NCBI GenBank assembly: GCA_024305405.1
Contig: JAKNDB010000069.1
Span: forward strand, 100,183-164,182
Direction of reading: 5' to 3'
Length of the DNA stretch: 64,000 nt
From: Dirofilaria immitis
Lineage: Eukaryota > Nematoda > Chromadorea > Rhabditida > Onchocercidae
This document shows, piece by piece, positions 13,764 to 28,800 of this stretch. Each line of letters opens with the position of its first letter. The first letter of the stretch is position 1. Made by a program: the position numbers and the translations under genes. The notes below the pieces were generated by a model. The model worked only from the letters and a program-made list of their open reading frames with translations, had not been told where the DNA came from and made no database searches.

Positions 13764-16745
13764 ATTTACTAATCCCAAAATTTCATTAAATCTTTTCAGT
13801 TACTTTTTCATTATGAAACGCATTTCTTATGAAAATCTCACATTTACATAATTCCTATTCTCACGATAATATATACGTAACATAAAAATTATCGACTTAC
13901 AAGATATACATTTACGTGATGCTTATTATCACCATAATACATGTAACAAGTCATCTACGTATTTGAACATCATAAACCATAAAATTAACTTCATGAAATA
14001 TAGACAGAATTTTCAATTGAAAAGGAAACCTGAGTTTTCCGAAAACTACGGAGAATACTAAAATTTAATATCACGTATTACATGACGAATTTTGACCTTT
14101 ATACATATTTGTCCAAATGTTTTCTCCAACAATTGCTGTTGCATATAAATAACATAATTGCAAATTGTTTCTAATATAACAAAGCAAAAATTTTACTAAT
14201 ATATTCTCATGTCCTTATCAAGTGAAACTTCTCTCCATCGCCTTCTTAAAAATTTATTGCAAAATTCATCGAATAAAATACGATTTATTGATATCTTAGG
14301 TCCAATAGTTTATTCTCAACAATATGCAAATTAATGTTTCTTTTTATTATTTGTTAATGAAATAGTTTCTCTAAATTTACTGTAGTAATTATTGGTCTCG
14401 AAATATAAAAAATAATATCACAGAAATTTCAATTTACTATTAAATTAACTCAACACAGAATTTCCAAAATTTTCACTTATCCTTTTTTTGAAAGGAAAAA
14501 AGATTCATTATGATAATCTCAAATATAAATTACAACTAAATTTATAAATATTTCACAATTATGTAGCAAAATTCAATACAAAAAGAAAATTTTTCAAATC
14601 GTATACTGCAATTGTAAAAAAAAATTACACATACAAAAAAATAAGAAAAAACACAAAATACATTGATAGAAATGATCAATTAACACTTTTCTGCAAATTC
14701 CTACATAAAGGAAAAAAACTCAAAATTTTAAAAATTAATAAAATAAAAAGAAAACGAAAATACGTAATAAAATAAGCTATTGTAATAAACATACCAAACA
14801 ATAACAATAAAAAGGAGAAATTTGAGTATAAAATTGGGTGAAATTGAGAGCATTTATAAATCTATCCGTCCAATCTTTTTTTTGCTGACCAATGCGAAAG
14901 TTATTCATCAAAAAAGTTAGAAAATTAAAGATTAAAAATACATAATGGGGAAAAATTTCTTCCTTTTAATTACGAAATTTAATTTACATAAAATTATACG
15001 ATTATTGATTTTCGAAAATGATAAGACATTTCGCAAATATAATAGAAATTTTTATGACGAAACTGTTTCTAATATCATTTATTTATTACAAAATAAATTG
15101 AGATAATTTTCAAATTATTATTGCTAAGTGAAAATTAAATCAAACACTATAATATTGTAGGAATTTTGCAAGAAACATAATTAATTGAAAAAGCATCAAA
15201 GGCATCATTAGTTACACGAATTAAATCCGAAAATTCATGATATTAAATCTACCGAATGATATAATTTAAACGTCATCATCTATCATACTAATAACATCCT
15301 TTTTATCAAGATGAAATTAAATTAAGTTAATATCACAAATGATACTGAAATATTTAACCAATGAAGAAGCCATTTGGAAATGATATACAAATCCTGACAA
15401 TAATATACTAAGTACAGAAACATTAATAAATACTTAGGCAGCATAGGTAGTAAACAGCTCCAAGATGAAAAAAATGTTTCAATTAATACAATTTTTATGC
15501 GAAAGTCTTATAGCAAATTGAATCAAAAGTTTTCTTCAATCAGAAATATTTACGGTAATATGGTTGCTATTTTTTATTTAATTCAAATTTCTTCAAATCA
15601 TTTTTGGCACAATTGTTTATATTTATAAAATATTTGAAAAATAAAGCTAACCAATTTAAGCCGATTTTTATTTTCATTTAGCTTAAAATCAATTCAAATA
15701 TTCGTCATTTATCACTTTTGTTTTTTTTTAGTAACTTCTTCATATTTGGAAAATTCAAAACATCAATAATTTAATAATTCCTTCAAATAACCTGCTTAAA
15801 TTTAATTCAATTTAAATAATCTGCTTAAGATCAATTAAATTAGAATTATCAATATTTCCCAAATTATAGTTATATTAATGCATGATTTTAAATATTTTCC
15901 TTTTAATTTTATCCTAAACAGACAGTTAAGCTTTAAATATTAATAATGATTAGAAAAAAAGCTCCTGACATACAATAAAATCCTCATAATTATAAAAAGA
16001 GAACCATTTTTTCCATATTGCACAATTATATTATAAGAAAATTTTGAAAATTATGAATAGTATGAGAAAAAAATTTGTGATATAAATTAACATAATATGG
16101 ACCAAAAATAATCCAGGAGGCAATATTCATATTTTACATTTTTAAACGGTAATACACAGTAAATGAGCAATATAAAATTGTATAAACATTATTTCACAGA
16201 TTTGATACACATAAACCTATATTACTTCTATTATATTCTAAATTTCTTGAAATTCAAAAAAAAACTTCAAAATTCTTTCCTTTTTATTCCCTAATTTTTT
16301 TAACAAAATGCAAAAGAGATTTATCTCTTGTAGAATTTTCTCGAATATTTCATGCAATAATTTCATATTAAACTTGAAAAGCATTTCCTCTTATTCTACT
16401 CACATTTGCTTGTAAAAGACACATACAAATGCAATAACTAAAACATAACTAATTAGAAGAAATATCCAACTGATGCCACAAAAATTAAACTTTTTATCAA
16501 AAAAGAAATATGTAAATAAACAAATTTAAAAACAAGCTGTGCCAATTAAATGGCAACGGTAATATTTTTATTCATTTACAAATTTTAATTTTCCTTTTAC
16601 TTTAGTATTTAATATGAGATAAAAAGAAACTACTTCCACTATTATTTGTTGTAAATTAATCATACAACTAATTAGCTAAGAATGATGCAGAAACAAAATT
16701 TTTAATTTCCCTAAGTAACCGAATACAAAGTTTACACTTTACATT
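13764..16745. other. Intergenic, ~3 kb, nothing recognised
   Basis: AT-rich sequence between the tmem-39 start and the DIP2 3' end. No open frame longer than chance with splice context, no RNA gene and no tandem repeat were seen. It presumably holds the tmem-39 promoter. Confidence 0.5.
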
Positions 16746-16751
16746 TTTATT
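16746..16751 (-). terminator. Candidate poly(A) signal of DIP2
   Basis: AATAAA on the minus strand, 85 nt downstream of the DIP2 stop codon. In DNA this AT-rich the hexamer is common by chance, so its position is the only support. Confidence 0.3.
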
Positions 16752-16835
16752 TTATCAATTCTATTAGCGATTTCATAGTTATTCATTAATTTGGTTTAAA
16801 TTTAATTTCAAATCAATCTTGCACAAGAACTTCTT

Positions 16836-19800
16836 CTACATATTATAAGCAACATAAATAGGATCAAGCATATCTTTCAGGAAAGCATCTCGTAAATGCA
16901 TTCGTTGCTTCTCACCTCGACTATTAATTGGTACCACACCTGGATCGACAATTACCACGACACCAACAATCAAGTGATGTTCTTCTAATACAGTAGATGT
17001 TATAGCCGGTACTAAATCTAACGCTTCTGATTCCGCACTTTCCGTTTCCGCAACCACAACCAAAAGATGCGTCCACGTAAATACAGCACTAAAAATTCTC
17101 CTAATTAATACAGTTAACACAACTGTAACTTAAAATTCTGATGGCATCAACAACAATTTATTCCTTTCCATTAATATCTGAAACTATCACCTTAAAATAA
17201 ATTGATAGATCATCAATAACTTTAAAAGATTGATCACTCTGTGCTCCTTCCGTAACAGAAATTTAGTATAAGTGTTATCAAACAAGCTTGCGTTATCTCC
17301 TCTCTCAAAAATTCAATTTAGACGATTAGTAATAATTAAATTTATTTCTTCATTGTATTGAACTCTCATAAAATTAAAAATAAAATACAAAACTTATCGC
17401 CAAATGCATCTCAACTCCGTTTCCATTTTTTTCCTCATCAATTTTTAGCAATATATTAGTGATAAAACGAAATGTTGCGTTTTAGAAATAAAATTAAAAT
17501 TTAAAAATTCTTTGAGCACAATGTATTCCTATAATACAATTTTGATACTATCCGAAGTAGTAAAACACTATGTGCAATAGTATTCACAAATAAATATTTA
17601 TCTTAAATAAGTAGTATTTGAGAAAAAATTCGTGGGAATTCTCAAATTTTTAAACAATGATACTAACCATTCCGAAATTTTTCGATGTGCTCGTATCACA
17701 GTTGCTTCAATATCTACCGGATGATATCGCATTCCACGTAGCATTAATGTTTCATCCAATGCACCAACAACAAATATTGCATCATGTAAGTCTGCAATAA
17801 TATGATTTATTTTTGTCATGTAATTATGCCCAGCACTAAATTTATGACTTTTAATGGAATTATGCCAATCCCAGATATATGGAATTCAAATATAATAGGA
17901 ATGCAGGAATATAATATTTAATATGCATTTTAATTCCGGAAATGGTTTAATTTTTATAAAAGCCCTTATTAAGTGTCATTTGCTAAATTTAAAATTTGAA
18001 AAATTTTTGATTAAAAAAATTTTAAATCAATTCTTTCACTTACAATAACGTTGAATTAGATGAATGAAATTTGAAATTATAAACGATAATATTTCAAACA
18101 ATTAGTAAAAAGTATGGAAGAAAAAGAAACTACCTCCATCAGCCGTTATAGATTGTGTTCGTCGAAGAAAACCCAAATAACCTGTACGCGCAAAACGTTT
18201 AAGAGTATCACCAGTTGTTAGTCTGAAAATGAACTTATCTCATCGTTACGTAATTTTACGTTCTGAAAAAATATGTTAATCGACATGAAACGAGGTAAAT
18301 GTCTATCAAATGAAAACAAAGATGAAATATCACCGTTTCATTATTTATGCTAATACAACCTATATATATTTCTAACCCATATATCAAATTTGACTTAAAT
18401 TTTCATGCTGATCTTGAATTTTATTGATTGATGCATTTATGATGTTAATTAAACTACTGCTAAAATCTAAATAGTTTCGATGATATGTGATAATATTATT
18501 TGAAATATAAGTAAAAAATAATATAATAAGGAGATAATTACTGTTAAGATACTTATTTACTATAATCAAAAAATTTGCATCACTGTTCATGATACATGCA
18601 TTTTAACCCGACATAGAAACTTTATGAACTAACATATTTTAACTCGATATAGAAACAAATGAACTAACTTATAATAAGATAACGAAATACAAATAATAGT
18701 AATAGTTACTTATTTATATATATATAATCTAATACATACGTATCAATTAATAAATATAAAACTGTTTAATCATATTTCAGTTTGCAATCTTACAAACATA
18801 CCTTGCATTAAAATGATCGGTATGTAACGATGTTTCATCACCATATAATGTAAAATAACCAACTGCATTATGTGAGCATGCAACCCAAATTTCACCTAAG
18901 TGTGAATCAGCACACTGACCTCTTGTTTCCGGATTTGCAATTACCACTTCCACACCAGGTAATAACTGAAATAGACCATTTTATTTTTTATCTATTCATG
19001 ACTAATTGTTTTTGCAGCCCGAATGAAAAATGAATGAAATACAAGGTTGTTTAACAGCTGATTTAATTTTTCAGAAATGAATGAAAAGATACTTTCCCAC
19101 TTTCCATTAATGCGATACTATGCGGTGCACCCTTCTCAACAAGCGTTACACGATCATTGCGAAGTGCTCGTGCATCAACGTATACTGTTGCTGGATCTGG
19201 ACTCGCTGCTCCTTGCATACAAATTGCTGTGTTAACCTATAGATTAAAAATGACCTTAAAAAGATGTTAAAGACTATAGATTGAAAATGACCTTCTTTAG
19301 GAAAAAATGTCAGAGCCAAATTTGTTTCAACTTATTCTTAATTAAGCTTCAACTTATTGAAGGTCACAAACTTTATTTATCTTAAAAAAAATCTAAAATT
19401 GAATAAAAAGGTGTACTACCCGACAACCGAATGATGTGGATACCGCACGTGAATTAAGACCCAAAGGTGTAAAAGCTTAGAAAATGCTGCACATAAAGCA
19501 ACTCGTGGCCGTTCCTCGGCAACCACAACACACGTACGTACACTGCAATAAAAATTTCTGATATATTTGTTTCGTTCTACAATGTGTTATTTATGTAATT
19601 ATCGCATTTCCCTCCCATAATTTTTTAAAAAAACGGTTAGAGTTAGCTAGTAAAGATAAGCATAGTTATATAATTCAGAGATTACAGACTAATATGAATT
19701 TAACTCAAACCATATCTTGAGCTTGTCTGAGATATATAAAATTGATGATTTAAAAAGACAGTTATATAAGTAATTTTAGACAATCTCGAAATTTCTAAAA

Positions 19801-22800
19801 ATCAAACAATAATCGCAAAAAGATGCTTATATTTACCACGAAAGTGAAACGCCTTTCTCCTTCAGGAGTGAAATCTGAGGCGCTAACTCTCGAACACACA
19901 ATTCCATTACACCATAAGAACAAAAGGTATCACGAACTGAAATATCAAATTATATTTAAATATATTTACGTATATGCATGTATAATCATATATGTATGTC
20001 CAATTTGATTAGAATATAAAATTAGCCCAATAAGAATAATATAATTATACAAGAATACGATTGTTTTCAATAACGTAAATTTTCTAACAATAATTCAAAA
20101 ATTACATTTCAATGCAAGTAAATCTTCTGAAAGCCATTCATAACGTCACATGTTAGACTATTCTTTTCAATCTATCCACTATCAAATTAAAATTTTTTCT
20201 CTGTGAAATAATCAGCCCACGGCACAAGAAAAGTGTTTTTAAAAATTGAATTCATATCAATGAAAATTAAAAATAAATAAAAATAAAAATTAAGAGCTAA
20301 GAACCTTTTCGTTGTGAAACAGCTGTCAACCATAAAGCAGCGTTTTGTTCAACTTCTGCTGGTGGAATTAACAATGAATGATGACCGGAATAGACACTGG
20401 AATTAAAATTATACCTTTCTTTTACTATATTATGATATTATTAGAAGCAAATTATATGAAATGATGAGCAGAATTATTATTGGTAATCCTTACGATAAAA
20501 ATCCGCTGTTAACTCTATAATCTTAGACGAAATAGCCTATAAATTCTTTATTAATCTATAATATTTACAATGACATAATGATTATAATAAGCTTCACAAA
20601 GAAATAAACAAAAATAAGTGTAACTAAACAGAAGAATCACGCATAGAGAAGCTACTTTTAGCTTACCCAGAAAGACACCAAAGCGTTAATCCAAGACCGC
20701 AATATGGATCAAGGCACAAAGTGATATGTCGTGAGGGATATAATTCACATGCTACTTTTAAGCTTCTACACAATGCTGCAGCACCAGCAGTATTGATAAC
20801 AATTCCGGCTAGCTGCCCTGTAGTACTTATCGAAAAATCCTGAAATTTTAAAAATAAACTTATCGAATACTATTTATTTCCAGTGAACAAAAAAGTAAAA
20901 TGAATCTGATCCATTCATTAATAATGCGAAATGAATCTGATACATTATTCAACAGAAGTCAAAAATTCTGAAATCGACCAAAAATTCTTAATTATTTAAA
21001 CTTTATATTTTCTTACCAGATAACAAACATCGGTTGATTTCCTCTCAAAATATTCAGGTTCCCATTTTTTCCTATTAAGTGATGGAAGGTCATCCACATC
21101 CAAAATCGTAGGCCATGCCTGAAAGATACCCTTTTATCGTTCTCTTATCATATATTATTTTTAAATCTAAAACTGCGATAGGTCTTCCTTCTTCTTCTTC
21201 TTTCTATAGAATAAAACCAGGTAAATAAATATCGATAAGAAATTTACCTTTGCATTAACTCTCAGGAAGCTTCTTTGCATTTAAGTAACTTAATTAAAGA
21301 TGAAGTTGAGATCACTGCAACTGCTTTTGAAACGTCTACAATCATTCGTACCGTTGGTAAAGTTATTTGCAGATTATGTGGATGTGGTGGCCGTATACAG
21401 ACGGGTACTAATCCTTTAATATAACTTCTTAAATTTAATTTAACGACAAAAACTCAGCCAAAATATTTAGTAGATTGTATTTTGAAATTTTTGAAAATTA
21501 TCTTGAGTTAGTAATAGTTTTTGCTAGGATTGAAAGAATGATCCAAGTAAAATTTGTACTCCATAAAGTCACTGTATAGATTTTCAAAAGAAACTCATTC
21601 CGATCACCAAAATATTTTGTCGAATCAATATCCTTAAATTTCAGGATTGATTTTTATCAAATTTTACATAAAATTACATCTAAATATGTAGCTTGATCTT
21701 ATAGATTTTGAATTTTGCCTAATATTTTACACACAAATAATAATAAAATTAATTTTGATGCTTTCATGAAAAGCTAATTTCCACAATTAAATTACGTAAT
21801 TTCAATGCAAATGTCAACACACCTGCTGCTTGACACCCATAAAAGGCTGCAATCAAATCAATACCAGGTGGAAAAATTAAAGCAACATGTTCGCCTGGAT
21901 TCAATCGTCCCTTATCGGTTAACATCGAACCGATTCGTTCCGCTCTTTTAAACAATTGTGCACAGGTTATGCTTTCTGTCTCCGTTCCACGTGAATTAAT
22001 TAGTGTAAATAGTATGTGGTCAGGAGATGTTTGAGAACGTTGCCGTAAGACTTCTATCAAACTAGTCACCTGCAAATAGCGCATTATTTAAGTGATAACA
22101 GTATTTTCATAAATAAATTTTGCTATGAAATTAATATAAGAAAATTTTAAAGAAATTTTTATCCTCTAATAATTAAAACATATAAATTATGAGCCATCGA
22201 ATAAATAAAATCATAACATATTATTATGGTAAATAATGCAATTTGCAAATACAGACAGATTCTTTATGCATTAACCTTTTCATCATCGGCATTAATATGC
22301 CTCCCTTTGGCAGCAGCAATTCGTACACCTTGCACAATATTACCAACAAACATAGCTGCTGGTCCAACATCCGATTGTTGTTCTCGAGGTTTTGGCAAAT
22401 TTATTACACATGTATGTGGACACATCAGAAGTGTTGTTGGATGCAAAATACCATCAATGAATCGTTGCCGTGTTTCCGATACATGAATACCACCCAGTGG
22501 TGTCTGAAATACAGAAAATATTTCGAGACTTTATTTATAAATATCATAAAAATTTTACTTCTTAAGAAATCTGCAAATATTTTTATTTATTCTGGAATTT
22601 TACTTTCTTTCCGGAATCTAATTCATAACATAGATTTAAATTTTCTTTTGATTCCTGTATTTTAATTATTCGTAAATCGCTTAAAAATAAACAGATAGTA
22701 GCTTCGTTATCACTGAAAAGATTATATTGCTCCTCTGAAGAATAACAAACGACTTCTTATATATCAGATTATCAAAGCCTTTTCAAAAATGTCACCTTTG

Positions 22801-25800
22801 GCAACTGATTGGATGGCACAAGAGCTAAACAGTAAATTCCTACTTGGTGGATACTATCAATGGCTTGTAGTACGCGACTCATCCACTGAAATTAGATCTA
22901 GGATGTATTCGAAATAAGCATAATGCAAGCTACAGCTGGAACTTTTCCTATAATAAATGACGTCAATTTCACAACTACTCTCACATTCTGAAAATTTTAC
23001 TCATTAAGTATTATCAGTAATGTCGTCGAAAATTCGAGATCAAACTAGCGAATGCTGATAACTTGTTTTGTTTTACAAATTAAATCGATAGCTTATCTAT
23101 CATTTTTTATAACATCTCGATATGTAAATTCTAACATCTTACAAATTTAAAATTTTAACAGGAAAAAATTAAAAAAGCATTACAGTAAAGGAATCTTCCT
23201 CGGATACGCCGGGTTTCTGCTCAGCTACGATGCATATTCTTTCATCGCGCAAAACGTTTACAGAAAATACAGCGATCCGTCCTACAAAAAATTATGATCA
23301 ATGTGTTCTTTTTAAAGTTTTTAATAAAGATTATTCTTTATATATATTACTGTTAAAAAATCACATTGATCACTTCTTGAAATTGACATTAATATTCATG
23401 TTTATAAGTAGTAATTGTTTTCGTTCAACTAATCCTCATAACTTTTATATATGACAAAAATTTTTTTAAAAATGAAAAATTAACATTGATTTAGGAAAAC
23501 GATCTGCCATGTACGATCAAGTCTACATGTTCACTACAACATAATATAAGCATGGAAAAATTTTAACTGACTTTAAATTCAAATTGAAAAGTGACATTAT
23601 CCCAAATAACAAACCTCGATAAATAAATTTCATTGGTTCAACAGCCAGTGCTGTAGCAATCAAATCATCAGCACCATGTTGTCGACCTGATACATTCATT
23701 TGCGAATTACGATTACCTACCACAAAAAGCGAACCGTTCTGAAGATTAAAACTTTTGAATTTTAGTGAAAATTTAATACTATTTGAAATATAAGAAAATA
23801 ATCCATTAATTCAGTCTACAAGAAATATGTATTACCGGTCCAAGAAACCCTAGCAATCCGCTACGAACATATGGTACTGGTCCCAATGGCTTATCATCCT
23901 TACCCAACGGTTCCACCTAAAAAGAATTGTTGACTCAAAAAATTGATTTTCATAAAATTAACCTTAAGTCCGGTAATAAGAATTAATACAGAACAAATTT
24001 AAAAAAATTTAAGTATGGAAAAAATGAAATCGAATATTTCATTCTGAATTTCCATATAAAATGATTAGAAAAATAAAAATTAACATCACATCATAAATTT
24101 AGAAAATTAGTTGAAAATTTTCTGAACCTTGAAAGTATTGGCTGATAAACCATCCAAACCCCAATAAGCGGAACCTGTGCTGTGTGCATACAAACAAATT
24201 TCACCAACTTCATCAGTCATGCATAACCGTGGTGGTCCGGAAGGTTTAACAACAACAACAACACCACCAGTAATAACTTGACCTGCATCCTAGAATTAAA
24301 TTCATATTAGCAGCAACTACTTCAGATTTGAAAAATTTAACAAATAAATTTAAAAAACTCAGTTTATTTCTACCTGCAAAGTTAACGATGTCAATGAATT
24401 TTCCTGATCCATACGAACTACTGAATGGCTTAAAGCTAACATCGATAGAACACCACGACCAGAGTTATGAAGACTTTCATCAGAACAAGGCCTATAAGAA
24501 AAAGAGAAAATATCATTTTTATGTAATATATTAAGCAAACATAACATTTGTTCAAGTGAAGTATATGTTATTTTATATAAACAAAAATTAAAATAATTGT
24601 TTAAAAGATGCTAAGAAAGTTGAACACAGGTAGAGGTAAAAATAATATGTAAAACTTATGACACTTTCTTTTATATTCATAATCACATTTACAATATATC
24701 ATTACTTAAACGACATAAAAAATAAAAGAAAACAAAAAATAAATATACCTTCGCAACGAAACTGTACCAGTTTCAGAAGAACCTGAGCATGGGCAAACTG
24801 CATCAGGTCGTAAGCCACGTGATTGAAAAATGGAAGCGAACTGATCACAGGATGATAATGACCACGGATTTGCTCCATCGGCTACCAAAATTGAACGAAG
24901 CGATGATAAGTTGATTTCTTTATGATCACGAGTTGCCAATAAACCCCAATGTAAATCACGTGATTTTACCAAAGCTGTTTTTGCTAAAATAAAGCAAAAA
25001 TAGATTATTGCTAACATTTACTTAAAAACAAAGATATATAGAAGCAAACTGAATCAGATTCAACTTTTTTTAATTTCCAATGACATCGAAATATAAATTA
25101 AGCTGATTTCATATTGAAGCAATTTCTTCTGCATTTTTTCCCACAAAACCAACAGTAATTTTTCTCTCTATACCTTGATATTTTGTAACCATTAACATCC
25201 ATGATGCCGGATTGATTTTCATCAATGAATATGGAACAAAAATAACACGTAAACCAGAAAATACACTCTGAAATCGATAACTTCAATAGTTCACAATAAA
25301 ATTCACATTAGATTTTATTTATATAAGCAAATCAAAATAAGTTAACTACTATTAAACGAGAAAAAGAAAAACAAAGCCATTAAGAAGAATGAAAAGGTAC
25401 CGCTAAAATCGAATGCCACAAGCCTGCCTCACGTTTAAAATCAAGAACTGATACCATCGTATCTGATTCCGAATAACTCATTGCTATTGTTAATGATCTA
25501 AATAAATAGCCAAATTAAAAAGCATACATGAAAATTAAATTAAAAAAACGTTTACTTTGTAACGTACAATTTCAATTAAGCGTACCTGCAATGCGAAAGT
25601 AAAGCCTGACGAGTTATGCATACACCTTTCACACTACCTTCTTTATCTGTAGTATATTCGATATATGCAACAGAATCATCCGTTACTCGTGGTGGTACTG
25701 ACCAATCTTTTGGTGGCTTACTCTGCAATAACAGTACTGCAAATTAAACACATGCTACGATAGATTACGATCGTCATGTGCAAAATTAAATACCATCTTG

Positions 25801-28800
25801 ATATATGTAACTTGCATCTCTTTATAAATATTTCTAATAACCTATTAACCAATTTTTAATTCGAAGGAATGTTTCAATTCAAATATAAAATAAATCAGAA
25901 ATGGGAGCTTAAAACAGTTTCTGAATTCAGAAAAATAATTAAATTAAGCAAGCAAATTTCCATAATGTATAACAATCACTGGTGTAAGCTAGAAAAATGG
26001 AATTAATTTGTTTCTAAAGCTATGAAAGATCTCGATAATAATGTTTAGCGTTAACAATGTAAGATTTGTCACATCTTAGAACTTTCTGACTATTCCCGAA
26101 TTTTCCACACAAATACAAAATGAATAAATATTACTTCTTTCAAATGATTATAAACACCAGTACAAAGTTACAAAAATGATATCTGGTTTAATCGTCTATA
26201 AAATTTGGCACCAGTAAGATGGATGTCTAAGCAATAAAACAAAAATCAAATATCGAGAACAATCTCTTGATCTCTTGAAAGTTCGCCAGAGCACTACTGA
26301 AATTTAAAAATAGTGAAAACTATGTTTATAAAACTTTTAAGCAATTATGGAAAATCAATCAAACCGCATAATATATCTTACCAAATGTTCAGTTGTGAGC
26401 CAGACAAGTCTTGGCCATCCCTTGAAATCAATAATTTCACTACCAGATATTAACGGAGCATTAGAATTAGGATAGCTCTGACTGCTTGATGAACGTTTCG
26501 GCAAGCCTTTATAACAAGTATCGGATGTGAGAGCTATCTTTACACCACAACTTCCTAATAAAAACCAAGTTGTTGGATACCCGCATCCTGAAAATAATAG
26601 AACATGCTTATACTCATTAAAATATAGTATAGTTTATAAAGTACAATAAACAAAGATGAGAAAAAATATGTGAATAATTAAAATAACTATTTATTCAGAA
26701 AAATATGCTAATGATAAGTAATGCGGCTATTTATTTATAAAACTTATAAAATTTGACTGAAAACTTGCCGCGAAATACATAGGAAAAAAATTTTTAAGTG
26801 AGAGATAAAAAAGTAGCGACCAACAAAAACATGAAATACGAAAGAGAAAGAGAAAAAATAAACTCGTCTAGTAAGCGGTACTTCGACCGGTACTGGAATA
26901 ACTCCAGCAAGAATACAGCCGTAGAAAGCGACCAAGAATGAAAGAGGTTCTGTATTCGGATAAACCTAAACAAAAAAACATCCATTTCGAATTTGATCAA
27001 ATTTCAGGAGTACAGTAAATTCTGACTTATTTAATTTTCATGTTTTCTTTTTGGTAAATTCTTTTATTCACTATATTAAATACATTTGAGCAAATAAATT
27101 TTTCAGTGCTTCGCAAATTTAGTGCTTCTCAAAAATTTGAAATTATTCAGTTTATTAATATAACTTATAAAATTTGACTGAAAACTTGCCGCGAAATACA
27201 TAGGAAAAAAATTTTTAAGTGAGAGATAAAATGAATCAGTATAATATCGATTGCTTTTAATTTAAAAATACTTACCAAAGCTACTCGATCACCACTTTTA
27301 CATAAGTGAATCTTCTCTTTGCCAACTACACCAGAAACAAGTTTTGTTAATAACATATGAGCAACTTTGGTAGCGCGACTCAAAAGCTTACCTGAAAATA
27401 AACAAAAATTTCTTATTAGGGAATAATCTTATAAAAGCGGAAATAATAATGAATCATAACGAGTAGCATTTTACAGTATACGATAATATTTGTACCAAAT
27501 TATTTATCATCGAGGCATTATTTCCAATATTTCTTCTGCCGTACTAATTGATATTAATAAGCAATAATTTACCATATGTAAGTGAATAAGCCGGTCGAGC
27601 AGAATGATCTAATACAACGGCAGCTACCATTTTTGGTTGCGATGTACCATACTTATGCAAAGCGGAATCAATAGAACGTGGCAAACTTGTAGATACGGAT
27701 GCATGATCACCACGTGCTGGGCAAATCATAGAACCTTCTGAACGTGGTGCCGACGGATCAACAATCCTAGCTAATGCTGTAATTTCATATTACACACTCT
27801 CATATTAGTTATTCTTCACCATAGAAATTCGAATAAATATTATTAATCGATGAAATATTAAATGCAAGTATTTAAGATTTTGGAAGTAAAAAGTCAAAAG
27901 AAATTTCCTTAAAAAATTTTAAAATTTATTTCGAAATATATAAAAAATAAGTATATAAAAATAAATTTCCAAAATGACATTCATGAAATTATTCACAATT
28001 TCGCTTTATTTAAAATCATTAAAAATAAAAATTTTTCGTGCAAAATAAACCTTCTAATTCCGCATCATCGTCATTATAATATTCATGCAGTGGCTTTTTC
28101 TTCGGTCTCTGTAAACTCATTAATCGACATTCATGTAATATATGTGATTCATAGAAATATTTACAACATTTCAGATCAGATACTTTAATAAATTTTCGAC
28201 CTATACTCAAATCCGAAACTCTAGCAAATGTGTTTAACTTCTGTCCCACAAAATTACGCTCATCTTTAAAACGTTTCAATGATAATTTCTTGTACGAATG
28301 TAATGGATCAAATTTTCGGATAGCTACCGAAAGACCTTGTGTTAGAATAGTACGTCCACAAATAACATTTCGTGGCTGATGCTTTTTCAGTGAACGTCGT
28401 AATGATTCTAACACTGCTTCAAATGTTTCATTTAAAGATTCCGTAGATGTATATCCAGTATTTATACTATTCGATAATCGATATGTGGTACCAATATTAT
28501 GCGGTGATGATTGATAGGATTTCGAAAGCAACGAATCCGTACTATTTTGCATAATAAACAATCCAGGCTTTGTTTCGGTAGCCACATCAACTTTACCACG
28601 ATCGTTCAAACAGCTTACTACTTCCTCGATATCATCATTAATTGATATACTATCAGAATTACTTGCTATCATATTTCTTTTAAACAGAGGCTGCAATTTT
28701 AACAACATTGCTGCTTCAATAGAATTGTGTGGCGACATCGTACGACTGATGGATTTCTCGCTATCATTTTCATTTGATGATGATGAAATTTTCAATTTTG

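Noticed and set aside
22226..22665. Plus-strand open frames over DIP2 exon 22276-22503
   Set aside because: They are antisense shadows of a conserved, phase-consistent DIP2 exon.
21823..27776. Acyl-AMP-ligase domains as possible bacterial NRPS/FAAL genes or horizontal transfer
   Set aside because: They are broken into small nematode-type exons and match DIP2 end to end, including DIP2-specific linkers and C-terminus.
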